A stretch of 35,217 nt of DNA. It comes from an uncultured Erysipelotrichaceae bacterium. Its GTDB lineage: Bacteria; Bacillota_I; Bacilli_A; Erysipelotrichales; Erysipelotrichaceae. The notes beneath the pieces were generated by a model, which worked only from the letters and a program-made list of their open reading frames with translations, made no database searches and was not told where the DNA came from. How positions within the stretch are numbered: the first letter of the stretch is position 1; the number at the start of each line of letters is the position of its first letter. Location: the NCBI GenBank assembly GCA_944327135.1, contig CALVGQ010000101.1:1-35217 (forward strand). Reading direction: 5' to 3'. Below are positions 15,657-23,033 of this stretch, one piece after another. The translations under genes and the position numbers were made by a program.

Positions 15657-15683
15657 TGCATTCTCTGAATGCATCTTTTTTTT
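15655..15683 (+). terminator. Rho-independent terminator of the RNase J gene
   Basis: GATGCATTC (15655-15663) and GAATGCATC (15667-15675) form a perfect nine-pair stem with a three-base loop, followed by eight T. The stem begins inside the TGA stop codon. Confidence 0.88.
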
Positions 15684-15713
15684 GTGGACATACTATTTTT
15701 GAGGTGATAAAGA

Positions 15714-16166
15714 ATGAGTCAATCAACCAGGGAAGTCTGTCAAGATCTGAATACCTTATTGGAAGGCTGCCACATGGGTTCTGCTACCTTTCAGGAATAT
15801 CTGAGCCAGACCTGTTCCAGTCATTTAAAAACAACGCTGACAGAAGCCTTAACTATTTTCCGCCATCATGAAACAGCTCTAAAACACCATATCGAAGCCC
15901 TAGGTGAATCCTGTCAGGATGAAATCAAAATTGGTGGAATCTTCGCAGAATTTTTTGAAAAAATGAAAGCGGAGCTCGCTGTCAATGATCGTCAGCTGCT
16001 GGATTATGCAGTGCGCGGGATCGATATGGGACTGAAAGCCTGTCAAGACTTTAAGAAGAAACATCATGGGCTGCAGATGGACCTTTTGAAATCCGTCGAA
16101 GATATCGAATCGGACTACAAGCGAATTTATCAAAATTTGATTGATTTAAAATTGAACCAAGACTAA
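15714..16166 (+). CDS. Small helical protein, possibly DUF2383/ferritin-like
   Basis: This 150-residue protein appears all-helical and rich in Glu, Lys and His, with no signal peptide or membrane segment. The first 70 residues (VCQDLNTLLEGCHMGSATFQ and on to KHHIEALGE) resemble the four-helix-bundle DUF2383/PA2169-type proteins, which are ferritin-like in outline, but I rate this as a resemblance only. Several His and Glu residues in the second and third predicted helices (for example FRHHETALKHHIE) could bind metal. The ribosome site GAGGTGAT precedes the ATG. It follows the strong RNase J terminator and so should have its own promoter, although only 30 bases lie between and none is evident. 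It is convergent with the SIS gene through a shared terminator. Confidence 0.6.
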   Translation: MSQSTREVCQDLNTLLEGCHMGSATFQEYLSQTCSSHLKTTLTEALTIFRHHETALKHHIEALGESCQDEIKIGGIFAEFFEKMKAELAVNDRQLLDYAVRGIDMGLKACQDFKKKHHGLQMDLLKSVEDIESDYKRIYQNLIDLKLNQD

Positions 16167-16196
16167 AAAAGATCGAAGCTCAGCTTCGATCTTTTT
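16165..16196. terminator. Bidirectional terminator between the DUF2383-like and SIS genes
   Basis: GATCGAAGC (16171-16179) pairs with GCTTCGATC (16183-16191), with A6 on the left and T5 on the right, so it works in both directions. The three-base loop is the stop codon of the SIS gene, and the stem encodes its last residues. Confidence 0.88.
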
Positions 16197-16923
16197 CCAC
16201 CTCAGCAATATATTGTTCATGCAGCCGGCGATTGATCTCCTCTGCCCCGTCGATATTCGCGCTTCTGAAAATCGGTGGTTCTTCTCCTTCTTCCACCATT
16301 TTCTGAGCAATGGTCACTGTTAAGGCCTGAACCATCGCGATCCCGGTAAAATCGCTCGTTCCAGCAATTGGAACCGGCCATGATGGCAAAGTAAATTCGG
16401 CATCACCATATCCCGCTTGATTATCTAGCACCAGATCAGCTACTTCATACAATTTTTTTCCCTCTTTTTGCCGGGAGGATACCCTTTTGGAATGGCGTAA
16501 AGAAGTCAGCGCAATCACATAAGCTCCTTTTTTCTTTGCTTCGATTGCCATTTCCACCGGAACGCTGTTACGGCCACTATTGGAAATGATCAAAAAGACA
16601 TCGCGTTCCGTGATCGGATAAAGATCAAGCAGCGCTTTCGCATATCCCCCTAACCTTTCCAAATTCGTACTTTTGTTGACTCGTTCATGCAGCATCAGTT
16701 CTGGAGGAAGAATAGCTTTTACAAAAGCCAGCCCTCCGGCCCGTGTATACAGTTCTTCTGCAATCATATGCGAATGACCCGAACCAAAGGCATAAAAATT
16801 TCCGCCTTGACGATGAGAATTTAGAATCATCGAGGCCGCCTGTTCGATCTGTTCACATTGGGTGTCCAAGCAAGCCTGCAGCTTGTCGGCTAAAAAGGCA
16901 AAATAATCTTGTGTGCTCTGCAT
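16180..16923 (-). CDS. SIS-domain sugar-phosphate-binding protein (UPF0309-like)
   Basis: This 247-residue single-SIS-domain protein contains FYAFGSGHSHMIAEELYTRAGG and the phosphosugar-binding loop FLIISNSGRNSVPVEMAIEAK. The SNSGxN core and GSGHSH are typical of the uncharacterised UPF0309 sugar-isomerase-like group, related to GmhA and GlmS isomerase domains. The protein probably isomerises or binds a sugar phosphate, perhaps a hexosamine phosphate; the exact reaction is unknown. It is a single-gene unit: an extended -10 promoter lies upstream and its stop codon is the loop of the terminator. The start has a GGGAGG site. A link with the amino-sugar genes 8 kb away is possible but not shown. 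Confidence 0.78.
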   Translation of the reverse strand: MQSTQDYFAFLADKLQACLDTQCEQIEQAASMILNSHRQGGNFYAFGSGHSHMIAEELYTRAGGLAFVKAILPPELMLHERVNKSTNLERLGGYAKALLDLYPITERDVFLIISNSGRNSVPVEMAIEAKKKGAYVIALTSLRHSKRVSSRQKEGKKLYEVADLVLDNQAGYGDAEFTLPSWPVPIAGTSDFTGIAMVQALTVTIAQKMVEEGEEPPIFRSANIDGAEEINRRLHEQYIAEVEKDRS

Positions 16924-16946
16924 TGAAGTGCCTCCCTTCCGGCTTC

Positions 16947-16955
16947 ATTATAGCA
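16947..16955 (-). promoter_or_regulatory. Extended -10 promoter of the SIS gene
   Basis: The minus strand reads TGCTATAAT at 16947-16955, a perfect extended -10. No good -35 is present. The start codon is 24 bases downstream. Confidence 0.65.
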
Positions 16956-17000
16956 TGAAAATCCTTTTTCTTTACACCATTGCGAGGACTGAGAATCCAT

Positions 17001-17029
17001 AAAAAAATCGTTCCATTCAGAACGATTTT
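17001..17029 (-). terminator. Rho-independent terminator of pfkA-pyk
   Basis: AAAATCGTTC (17004-17013) pairs perfectly with GAACGATTTT (17020-17029) around a six-base loop. On the minus strand the hairpin runs into seven T (17001-17007). It lies right after the pyk stop. Confidence 0.85.
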
Positions 17030-17033
17030 CTCT

Positions 17034-18458
17034 TTATTTTACCTCAACGATCTTCATCATGTTAGCGCTGCCTTCTCCTGTTGGATATCCAGCCGTAATG
17101 ATGATCAGCTGACCCGGTTTTACTCCATACGATTTGGCAAACGTGCTAGCCAATTCATCATCATTCGTCATTTCATTCTGGATATCGGAACAGATCGGAG
17201 TAACGCCCCAGAAGCATTCCAGCTTGCGCTGAGTGCTCTTGGTAAAGGTTACAGCCAGAATCGGCACCGCCGGACGGAACTTGGAAATTCGGCGTGCTGT
17301 GGTTCCGCCTTGGGTAAAGGCCACGACCGCTCCGACATTATCCAACGTCAGGGTCGCATCAGAAACCGCAATTCCAATCGCATCCTGAACCGTCTTCTTG
17401 CTTGAATGCTTGGATTGTTCCAGCCGTTCCCGATACGGAACGATTCGCTCTGTCGCTTCTGCAATCGAAGCCATCGTCTGAACCGCTTCGAGCGGATATT
17501 CCCCGGCAGCTGATTCCGCAGAAAGCATGATCGCATCGCTGCCATCCAACACCGCATTGGCCACATCACTAGCCTCTGCCCGAGTCGGACGCGGATTGGT
17601 CGTCATCGAATCCAGCATATGGGTCGCGGTGATGACTGGTTTACCCAGCTGATTGGCCAGCTTGATGATTTGTTTCTGATAAATCGGAACGAATTGGGTC
17701 TGAATTTCTACTCCCAAGTCTCCTCGAGCGACCATGACTCCATCCGCAACTTCCAGAATAGACTGAAGGTTATCAAATCCCTCCTGATTTTCAATCTTGG
17801 CAATAATCTGAATATTCGGCTTTCCCATTTCAACCAAAATCTTCCGAATTGCCAAGACATCATCAGCTCTGCGGACAAACGATGCGGCGATGAAATCTAC
17901 GTCTTTGACACAGCCAAAACGAATATCCGAATCATCCTTCTTTGAAATAAACGGCATCGACAGCTTGACACCTGGAACATTGCATCCCTTGCGGGTTTTG
18001 ATAGGACCACTAACCTCAACCCGGCATTTCAGCTCACCACGTCCAGTATTTTCCAAAACCGTCAGCTTCATTTTTCCATCATCGATCAGAATATAATTGC
18101 CAGTAACCACGTCATCGAACAGCTCCGGACAAGCAATATGGAACCGTTCATGCGTTCCTTCGATTTCTTCCCGACAGACCGTAACGATCTCTCCGCGGGT
18201 ATATTCTTCCACACCGTTTTTAAAAACGCCGCAGCGGATCTCCGGGCCTTTGGTATCCAGCATGATTGCCAGATTGATTCCAATCCGGTCGGAAACTTCC
18301 CGCACCATATCCATCAATGCTCCATGACTTTCATGTTCGCCATGAGAAAAATTGAAGCGCACAATGTTCATGCCAGCCTTAGCCAGTTTTTCCACCATTT
18401 CCGGGGTATTGCTGGCTGGGCCGATCGTACAAACAATTTTTGTTTTTCTGCCTACCAT
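17034..18458 (-). CDS. pyk: Pyruvate kinase
   Basis: This enzyme catalyses the last step of glycolysis, PEP + ADP to pyruvate + ATP. At 474 residues it is the short form and lacks the extra C-terminal domain of the Bacillus enzyme. The sequence shows MNIVRFNFSHG, LDTKGPEIR (the Glu after Pro is the residue associated with K+ dependence), IIAKIENQEG, MVARGDLGVEI and TATHMLDSM; the usual form of the last is TATQMLESM, a mild variation. The C-terminal regulatory domain is complete. The start lies 11 bases behind pfkA, with a GGAGG site, so the two glycolytic kinases are one operon. Confidence 0.96.
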   Translation of the reverse strand: MVGRKTKIVCTIGPASNTPEMVEKLAKAGMNIVRFNFSHGEHESHGALMDMVREVSDRIGINLAIMLDTKGPEIRCGVFKNGVEEYTRGEIVTVCREEIEGTHERFHIACPELFDDVVTGNYILIDDGKMKLTVLENTGRGELKCRVEVSGPIKTRKGCNVPGVKLSMPFISKKDDSDIRFGCVKDVDFIAASFVRRADDVLAIRKILVEMGKPNIQIIAKIENQEGFDNLQSILEVADGVMVARGDLGVEIQTQFVPIYQKQIIKLANQLGKPVITATHMLDSMTTNPRPTRAEASDVANAVLDGSDAIMLSAESAAGEYPLEAVQTMASIAEATERIVPYRERLEQSKHSSKKTVQDAIGIAVSDATLTLDNVGAVVAFTQGGTTARRISKFRPAVPILAVTFTKSTQRKLECFWGVTPICSDIQNEMTNDDELASTFAKSYGVKPGQLIIITAGYPTGEGSANMMKIVEVK

Positions 18459-18469
18459 AAATGTCCTCC

Positions 18470-19432
18470 TTATACTAGCCGGTCGAACAACTGATACAAT
18501 TCCTTTCGTGATTTTTTCGGCATCTTCAATGCCTCTTCGATTGGGTAGGATACAATCGCATTATCCACGATTCCAACACAATGTCCGCCAATTCCGTTGA
18601 CCAAAAGATCCACTGCCTTTTCAGCCATTCGGCTGGCCAGCATACGGTCGCTCGGGGTCGGACTTCCACCACGCTGGATATGTCCCAGCACCGTTGCCCG
18701 GCCAGAGAAACCAGTATTGGCACTGATTTTGCGAGCCAATTCATTCACATCCGTAATCTTTTCTGAAATGACGACGATCGCATGCTTTTTTCTTCGCACA
18801 CTGTCTAGATATCGTAACCGTTCCAGCAGATCTTCCTCATCAAAACCGGTTTCCTGGGTGACCACCGCTTCCGCACCACAACTGATTGCAGCCCATACCG
18901 CCAAATCACCACAGCGATTTCCCATTACCTCAACAACAGAACAACGATGATGGGAACTGGAAGTATCACGCAGTTTATCTACACATTCCACCACCGTGTG
19001 CAATGCCGTATCAAATCCAATCGTAAAATCCGTCGCCGGAATATCGTTATCAATCGTTCCCGGCAGCCCGATACAGTTGATTCCCAGCTGGGTCAATGCC
19101 ATCGCTCCGCGGTAGGAACCATCCCCGCCGATCACAACGACGGCATCGATTCCCGCTTCCGTTAATTTCTGCACAGCGACCTGCTGAACTTTTACGTCTT
19201 TAAATTCTACCAATCGGGCCGAACCAAGAATTGTTCCTCCTCGGTCCAATATATCGCTGACGTCCTCTTTGATCAGCGGTCGGAAATTTCCCTCAACCAT
19301 TCCCTTGTATCCATCATTGATTCCAACGACTTCAATTCCATTGGCAATCGCCACTCGGGTTACAGCACGAATCGCAGCATTCATTCCCGGTGAATCTCCT
19401 CCAGAAGTCAAGATTCCAATACGTTTGATCAT
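18470..19432 (-). CDS. pfkA: ATP-dependent 6-phosphofructokinase
   Basis: This is the committed glycolytic enzyme, fructose-6-P + ATP to fructose-1,6-bisphosphate. It has 320 residues from the ATG at 19430-19432, the standard PfkA length; the longer frame to 19450 is rejected because AAGGAGG lies just before the inner ATG. Seen are GILTSGGDSPGMNAAIRA (ATP site), IGGDGSYRGA, GLPGTIDNDIPATD (the catalytic TIDND motif) and HIQRGGSPTPSDRMLASR. GDGS rather than GGDx at the nucleotide site indicates ATP rather than pyrophosphate. The usual MGRxAGDLA motif reads MGNRCGDLA. It is first in the pfkA-pyk operon, with an extended -10 promoter upstream. Confidence 0.96.
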   Translation of the reverse strand: MIKRIGILTSGGDSPGMNAAIRAVTRVAIANGIEVVGINDGYKGMVEGNFRPLIKEDVSDILDRGGTILGSARLVEFKDVKVQQVAVQKLTEAGIDAVVVIGGDGSYRGAMALTQLGINCIGLPGTIDNDIPATDFTIGFDTALHTVVECVDKLRDTSSSHHRCSVVEVMGNRCGDLAVWAAISCGAEAVVTQETGFDEEDLLERLRYLDSVRRKKHAIVVISEKITDVNELARKISANTGFSGRATVLGHIQRGGSPTPSDRMLASRMAEKAVDLLVNGIGGHCVGIVDNAIVSYPIEEALKMPKKSRKELYQLFDRLV

Positions 19433-19459
19433 TCGAGTCCCTCCTTGCAATACCCCATT

Positions 19460-19468
19460 AATATACCA
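19460..19468 (-). promoter_or_regulatory. Extended -10 promoter of pfkA-pyk
   Basis: The minus strand reads TGGTATATT at 19460-19468; no good -35 lies 17 bases upstream. It is in the 57-base gap after dnaI, which has no terminator, so read-through from the replication cluster is also possible. Confidence 0.55.
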
Positions 19469-19489
19469 CTTTCGTTGTTCAAAATAAAC

Positions 19490-20401
19490 TTAATTAGCCT
19501 GATTTCTCCGATTTTTTCCAGATAATTGAAGCAGTTTGCTCAGGCTTTTGATCCGTTCCATGATTCTAACCGCTTTCATTTCTTCTTCTCCAAATTTAGC
19601 ACTGAAGCGATAGTGATCATAAAGGCTATTCCAGTCTTCATTAGAAGTAAACCAGGTCATCCTCTGTTCCTCCATCCGCTCGTTCAGGATCGGAAAAAGC
19701 AGCTCATCCCGAACCCACGCTGTCACGCTTTCTGCACCGATATCATCAAAAACAGCAAAATCCACCTTCTGCAGGATTCGAATCTGTTTCTGATAAGTCT
19801 CCGGATCATGAAAGAACCCCTTCATCCGGGCAACCCAGCTTGGAACATTCACAAATGCCACCCGTTGTTTCTTTCTGGCAAAGTAATTGCATGCCACAGC
19901 AGCTAAAGTGCTTTTCCCTATTCCAACCGGACCCTGAATATAAAATCCAAATTCATTGGGAGCTTCCAGCCATGCCGCAATCGCCGCAATGCCATCTGCA
20001 TTTTCCTGATCTACCTCCAGCTTTTCCAGCGTCATTGTCTGGATCCGCCCCGGCATATCATTGATAACGATCTGTGACAAATGAGCCTCTTCCTCTTTCT
20101 TTTTTGCGGCAAAACGACAATCTCGCAAAACAAAATCCAAATATCCGTTATATTTCAAATCATAAATTTGTCCACGATTTTCCTGGACACAGTTTTTTAG
20201 ATCGCTGCATTGCCGGCATGCATTCAGCCCATCCCGCCATTTTTTGAACCGGTAAGGATAGTCTTCCACCAATTTCAGTCCGCATCCGCTTTTCTGACAA
20301 AATTGCTGAATTAGAGGATCTTTTTTCAGCTCTTTGATCAGCTTCCCTCTTTCTTCAAGAATTGCCGGATCCAGTTCGATCTTGAAATTGATTTTTTCCA
20401 T
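19490..20401 (-). CDS. dnaI: Primosomal helicase loader DnaI
   Basis: This 303-residue AAA+ ATPase loads the replicative helicase at the origin and at restarting forks, working with DnaB and DnaD in Firmicutes. The N-terminal domain has a probable zinc-binding Cys set (Cys62, Cys65, Cys71, Cys95) that contacts the helicase. The ATPase part shows Walker A GPVGIGKST (157-165) and Walker B FAVFDDIGAE (about 215-224), then the sensor-type TWFTSNED. It follows dnaB after a two-base gap, the same order as in B. subtilis. Confidence 0.93.
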   Translation of the reverse strand: MEKINFKIELDPAILEERGKLIKELKKDPLIQQFCQKSGCGLKLVEDYPYRFKKWRDGLNACRQCSDLKNCVQENRGQIYDLKYNGYLDFVLRDCRFAAKKKEEEAHLSQIVINDMPGRIQTMTLEKLEVDQENADGIAAIAAWLEAPNEFGFYIQGPVGIGKSTLAAVACNYFARKKQRVAFVNVPSWVARMKGFFHDPETYQKQIRILQKVDFAVFDDIGAESVTAWVRDELLFPILNERMEEQRMTWFTSNEDWNSLYDHYRFSAKFGEEEMKAVRIMERIKSLSKLLQLSGKNRRNQAN

Positions 20402-20403
20402 GT

Positions 20404-21621
20404 TTATCCCTCCAATCGTTTCAGCCGCTCTTTCAGTGCCTGCACTTCTTCTTCACTAACCGTTTTTTTCTCAGCGTCCTTGGAATCCTCCGGCTGAACG
20501 GACTGCTTCGCCTTAAAATTCTCAGGCAGGATCGCTTTGCGAACCGTTTTTGAATTTCTTCCTGATGATCGTGTCTCTGCCGCAGCCGCCTGTGCCTTGG
20601 CCAGAGTATCCACCTTATTTCTGATCCAGCTTCCTGCAATCTTCTCTACATAGGAGCGGGACAAACGATTCTCATTTTGCATCAGAACCGTTTCCACCAG
20701 CACATTGACAACCGCCTGCGGCATTTTTAGTTCACGAACCAAATATTCCAGCAGCCTAGCATCCGCTGGGGTAACGGGAATCCCCCCCTGCTTTTGCAAA
20801 AGAAACTGAACCGGCGAAACCTCATACGGATTCTCTGTTGGGCTTGCTTTAGGCTTTTCAAAGCTTGCCAAGCGTTTCAATTTCTGAATATCCAGCACAT
20901 TGGTGGAATTATTGATGCTATGCCCCACCAGGATTCGCATCCGATCTGCAGAAATGCCATATACCGTTGCCAGTTCACCGATCATCTGCAAGGCCTCCTG
21001 CGTACGGGCCTCTATTGGAAAAGATAAATTGGTGCTTTCCGAAAGGAATGTCTCATAATCAAATTCGATGTGCTGATCAGCAGCAACTGAAAACATCATG
21101 GGTTTTACACGATTGAATTCTTTTTCATCCATTTGTCCCCACGATTGTAGCTCCGATGCACGAAAACGCCTTGAAATGTTGGTATATCCCGTCTTATCTT
21201 GAACTGCAGCTACCGCTTTCATGCGGGTCGTTTCCGCATTGCGTGCCCCCACCAGCTGCAAATACCGGCGGCCCAGCACATCATGACTTAAAAACTCCTC
21301 TGCTTTTAACGGGGCTTTTAGTGTGTAAAGGTACAAATCGCGATTGTCAGTCTTTTTCTGCCAAGTAAGAATCAAATGAACTTCCTCACACTTTCCGCGT
21401 GCCAGCTCAAAGGCAACAATATCGATCCCCATCAAGGCACAAAGCCGCTGATGGCTCTCCGCACCATGCTGATGCATCGCTTCCTCTGCCAGCGTTAGAT
21501 AAAGAGCCGTTGCTGTCGGACCGATCAGCGCTTGATAACAAGTTACCAGAGAATACAGCTGTGCTTCAGACAGCGCTTCATAAATCTCGATTTTATAACT
21601 GTCTTTTCCTTTCAATTCCAT
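20404..21621 (-). CDS. dnaB: Replication initiation/membrane-attachment protein DnaB (Firmicute type)
   Basis: This 405-residue protein corresponds to the B. subtilis-type DnaB, which helps load the helicase at oriC; it is not the E. coli helicase of the same name. The N-terminal helical domain is diverged. The C-terminal DnaB/DnaD domain shows the AVVNVLVETVLMQNENRLSR and SYVEKIAGSWIRNKVDTLAK pattern (about 290-345). A Lys/Ser/Glu-rich linker and a short C-terminal helix follow. The identification rests mainly on this domain and on gene order between coaE and dnaI. It starts four bases from the coaE stop. Confidence 0.88.
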   Translation of the reverse strand: MELKGKDSYKIEIYEALSEAQLYSLVTCYQALIGPTATALYLTLAEEAMHQHGAESHQRLCALMGIDIVAFELARGKCEEVHLILTWQKKTDNRDLYLYTLKAPLKAEEFLSHDVLGRRYLQLVGARNAETTRMKAVAAVQDKTGYTNISRRFRASELQSWGQMDEKEFNRVKPMMFSVAADQHIEFDYETFLSESTNLSFPIEARTQEALQMIGELATVYGISADRMRILVGHSINNSTNVLDIQKLKRLASFEKPKASPTENPYEVSPVQFLLQKQGGIPVTPADARLLEYLVRELKMPQAVVNVLVETVLMQNENRLSRSYVEKIAGSWIRNKVDTLAKAQAAAAETRSSGRNSKTVRKAILPENFKAKQSVQPEDSKDAEKKTVSEEEVQALKERLKRLEG

Positions 21622-21625
21622 GCGT

Positions 21626-22213
21626 TTATCCTCCCTCGCTCAAACGATCTTCCAGCCAAACCTCTGTTTTCTTTCTCAAATCGTCAAGCGTGCCGTCGTT
21701 TTCAATGATCCAGGTGGCTTTGGAACGTTTTTGCATTTCCGTCCACTGGGCTGCCTGACGTTGCTGAATTTGCTCTACACTCATCTTCCGGTTCACCCTT
21801 AGCCGTTCGATCCGTTTCTTTTGCGAGACGCACACCAACAAAACCGCATCAAAATATTGTTCCCAACCGCTTTCATAAAGCGTTGGGACTTCTGCTAAAA
21901 ACAAGCCTTCAGTACATGCCGCCTGCGCTTCCATTTTTTCTAAAATCGCAGGATGCAAGATGGCCTCCAGATCATGGCGAGCCTGCTTGTTTTGAAAAAC
22001 TAGCTCAGCCAGCAGGCGCCGGTCAATTTCTCCATTGTTTTGAATGGTCTGTGGAAATCGCAAAGCCATTTTTTTATAAACTGCTGTCTGCGGTTGGCTG
22101 AGCTCCAGCGCAGCCTGATCGCAGCTAAAAACTGGAATTCCCAATTCCTTGATGTATTCACAAACCGTGGTTTTTCCAGAACCAATCGTCCCGGTGATAG
22201 CTATTCGTCTCAT
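21626..22213 (-). CDS. coaE: Dephospho-CoA kinase
   Basis: This enzyme performs the last step of coenzyme A synthesis, phosphorylation of the ribose of dephospho-CoA. At 195 residues it is typical. It shows the P-loop ITGTIGSGKTTV (about 6-17) and FSCDQAALE in place of the more common DADxIA. HPAILEKME and RQAAQW, part of the lid region, match the family. The ATG is one base past the mutM stop and the gene is in the polA operon, as in Bacillus. Confidence 0.93.
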   Translation of the reverse strand: MRRIAITGTIGSGKTTVCEYIKELGIPVFSCDQAALELSQPQTAVYKKMALRFPQTIQNNGEIDRRLLAELVFQNKQARHDLEAILHPAILEKMEAQAACTEGLFLAEVPTLYESGWEQYFDAVLLVCVSQKKRIERLRVNRKMSVEQIQQRQAAQWTEMQKRSKATWIIENDGTLDDLRKKTEVWLEDRLSEGG

Positions 22214-22214
22214 C

Positions 22215-23033
22215 TTATCGCTTCCTTTGACATTGCGGACAGTAACAGGTCCCGCGCTGATGGACTGTCATTCTGCGTAGCGTTGTCCCACAGATCGGGC
22301 AAGGCTTTCCAGCCTGACCATAGACCTGAATCTGCAACTGAAAAAGCCCGGTAACTCCCAATGAAGATGTATAGCTTCGCACCGTGCTTCCGCCCGCCTG
22401 GATCGCTTTGGTCAGCTGTTCGCGAATCACCTCGATCAGCCGCTTTCGACGCGAAGCCCCCAATCGTCCACAGGGCGTTAAAGGATGCAGACGCATCGCA
22501 AAGCAGATCTCATCCGCATAGATATTCCCAATCCCAGCCACAAATCGCTGGTCCATCAGCATCGTCTTAATAGGAACAGTTCGTTTTTGAAACCATTCAG
22601 CGACCCAGGCTTCATTGAATTCATCGCTGAAAGGCTCTGGCCCCAGCCCCTTAAAATGGCGCAGATCCGTTTGCTTTTCAATGACTTCCAGTCGGCCGAA
22701 TTTCCTTGTATCATGATAATCCAGACGCCGCCCATCATCCAGAAAAAACTGCAGATGCGTATGTCGATCCCACGGTTCTTCCGCGGTTTTGATGTAAAAT
22801 TTTCCTTCCATTCTTAAATGCGCAGTCAGATAACCATCTTCAAGCGTAAAAATCAAATATTTTCCACGCCGCCCAAATTCCAAAAAATGTCTTCCCTGTA
22901 CCCGCGAACAAAAATCTTGAGGACTAGGAACAACGATTTTCGGATACAGCACGCAAGCTCGATCAATTCGCCGTCCTGGAATCAGGGTTTCCAAGGTCCG
23001 AACGACCGTTTCTACCTCTGGCAGCTCCGGCAT
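22215..23033 (-). CDS. mutM: Formamidopyrimidine-DNA glycosylase
   Basis: This base-excision repair enzyme removes 8-oxoguanine and formamidopyrimidines and cuts the AP site. The 272-residue protein begins MPELPEVETVVRTLE (catalytic Pro2 and Glu3 after methionine removal). RRGKYLIF has the conserved Lys, DQRFVAGIGNIYADEICF is the helix-two-turn-helix DNA-binding motif, and the C-terminal zinc finger has CPICG and CYCPQCQ. Its ATG shares one base with the polA stop (TAATG), so translation is coupled to DNA polymerase I. Confidence 0.97.
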   Translation of the reverse strand: MPELPEVETVVRTLETLIPGRRIDRACVLYPKIVVPSPQDFCSRVQGRHFLEFGRRGKYLIFTLEDGYLTAHLRMEGKFYIKTAEEPWDRHTHLQFFLDDGRRLDYHDTRKFGRLEVIEKQTDLRHFKGLGPEPFSDEFNEAWVAEWFQKRTVPIKTMLMDQRFVAGIGNIYADEICFAMRLHPLTPCGRLGASRRKRLIEVIREQLTKAIQAGGSTVRSYTSSLGVTGLFQLQIQVYGQAGKPCPICGTTLRRMTVHQRGTCYCPQCQRKR

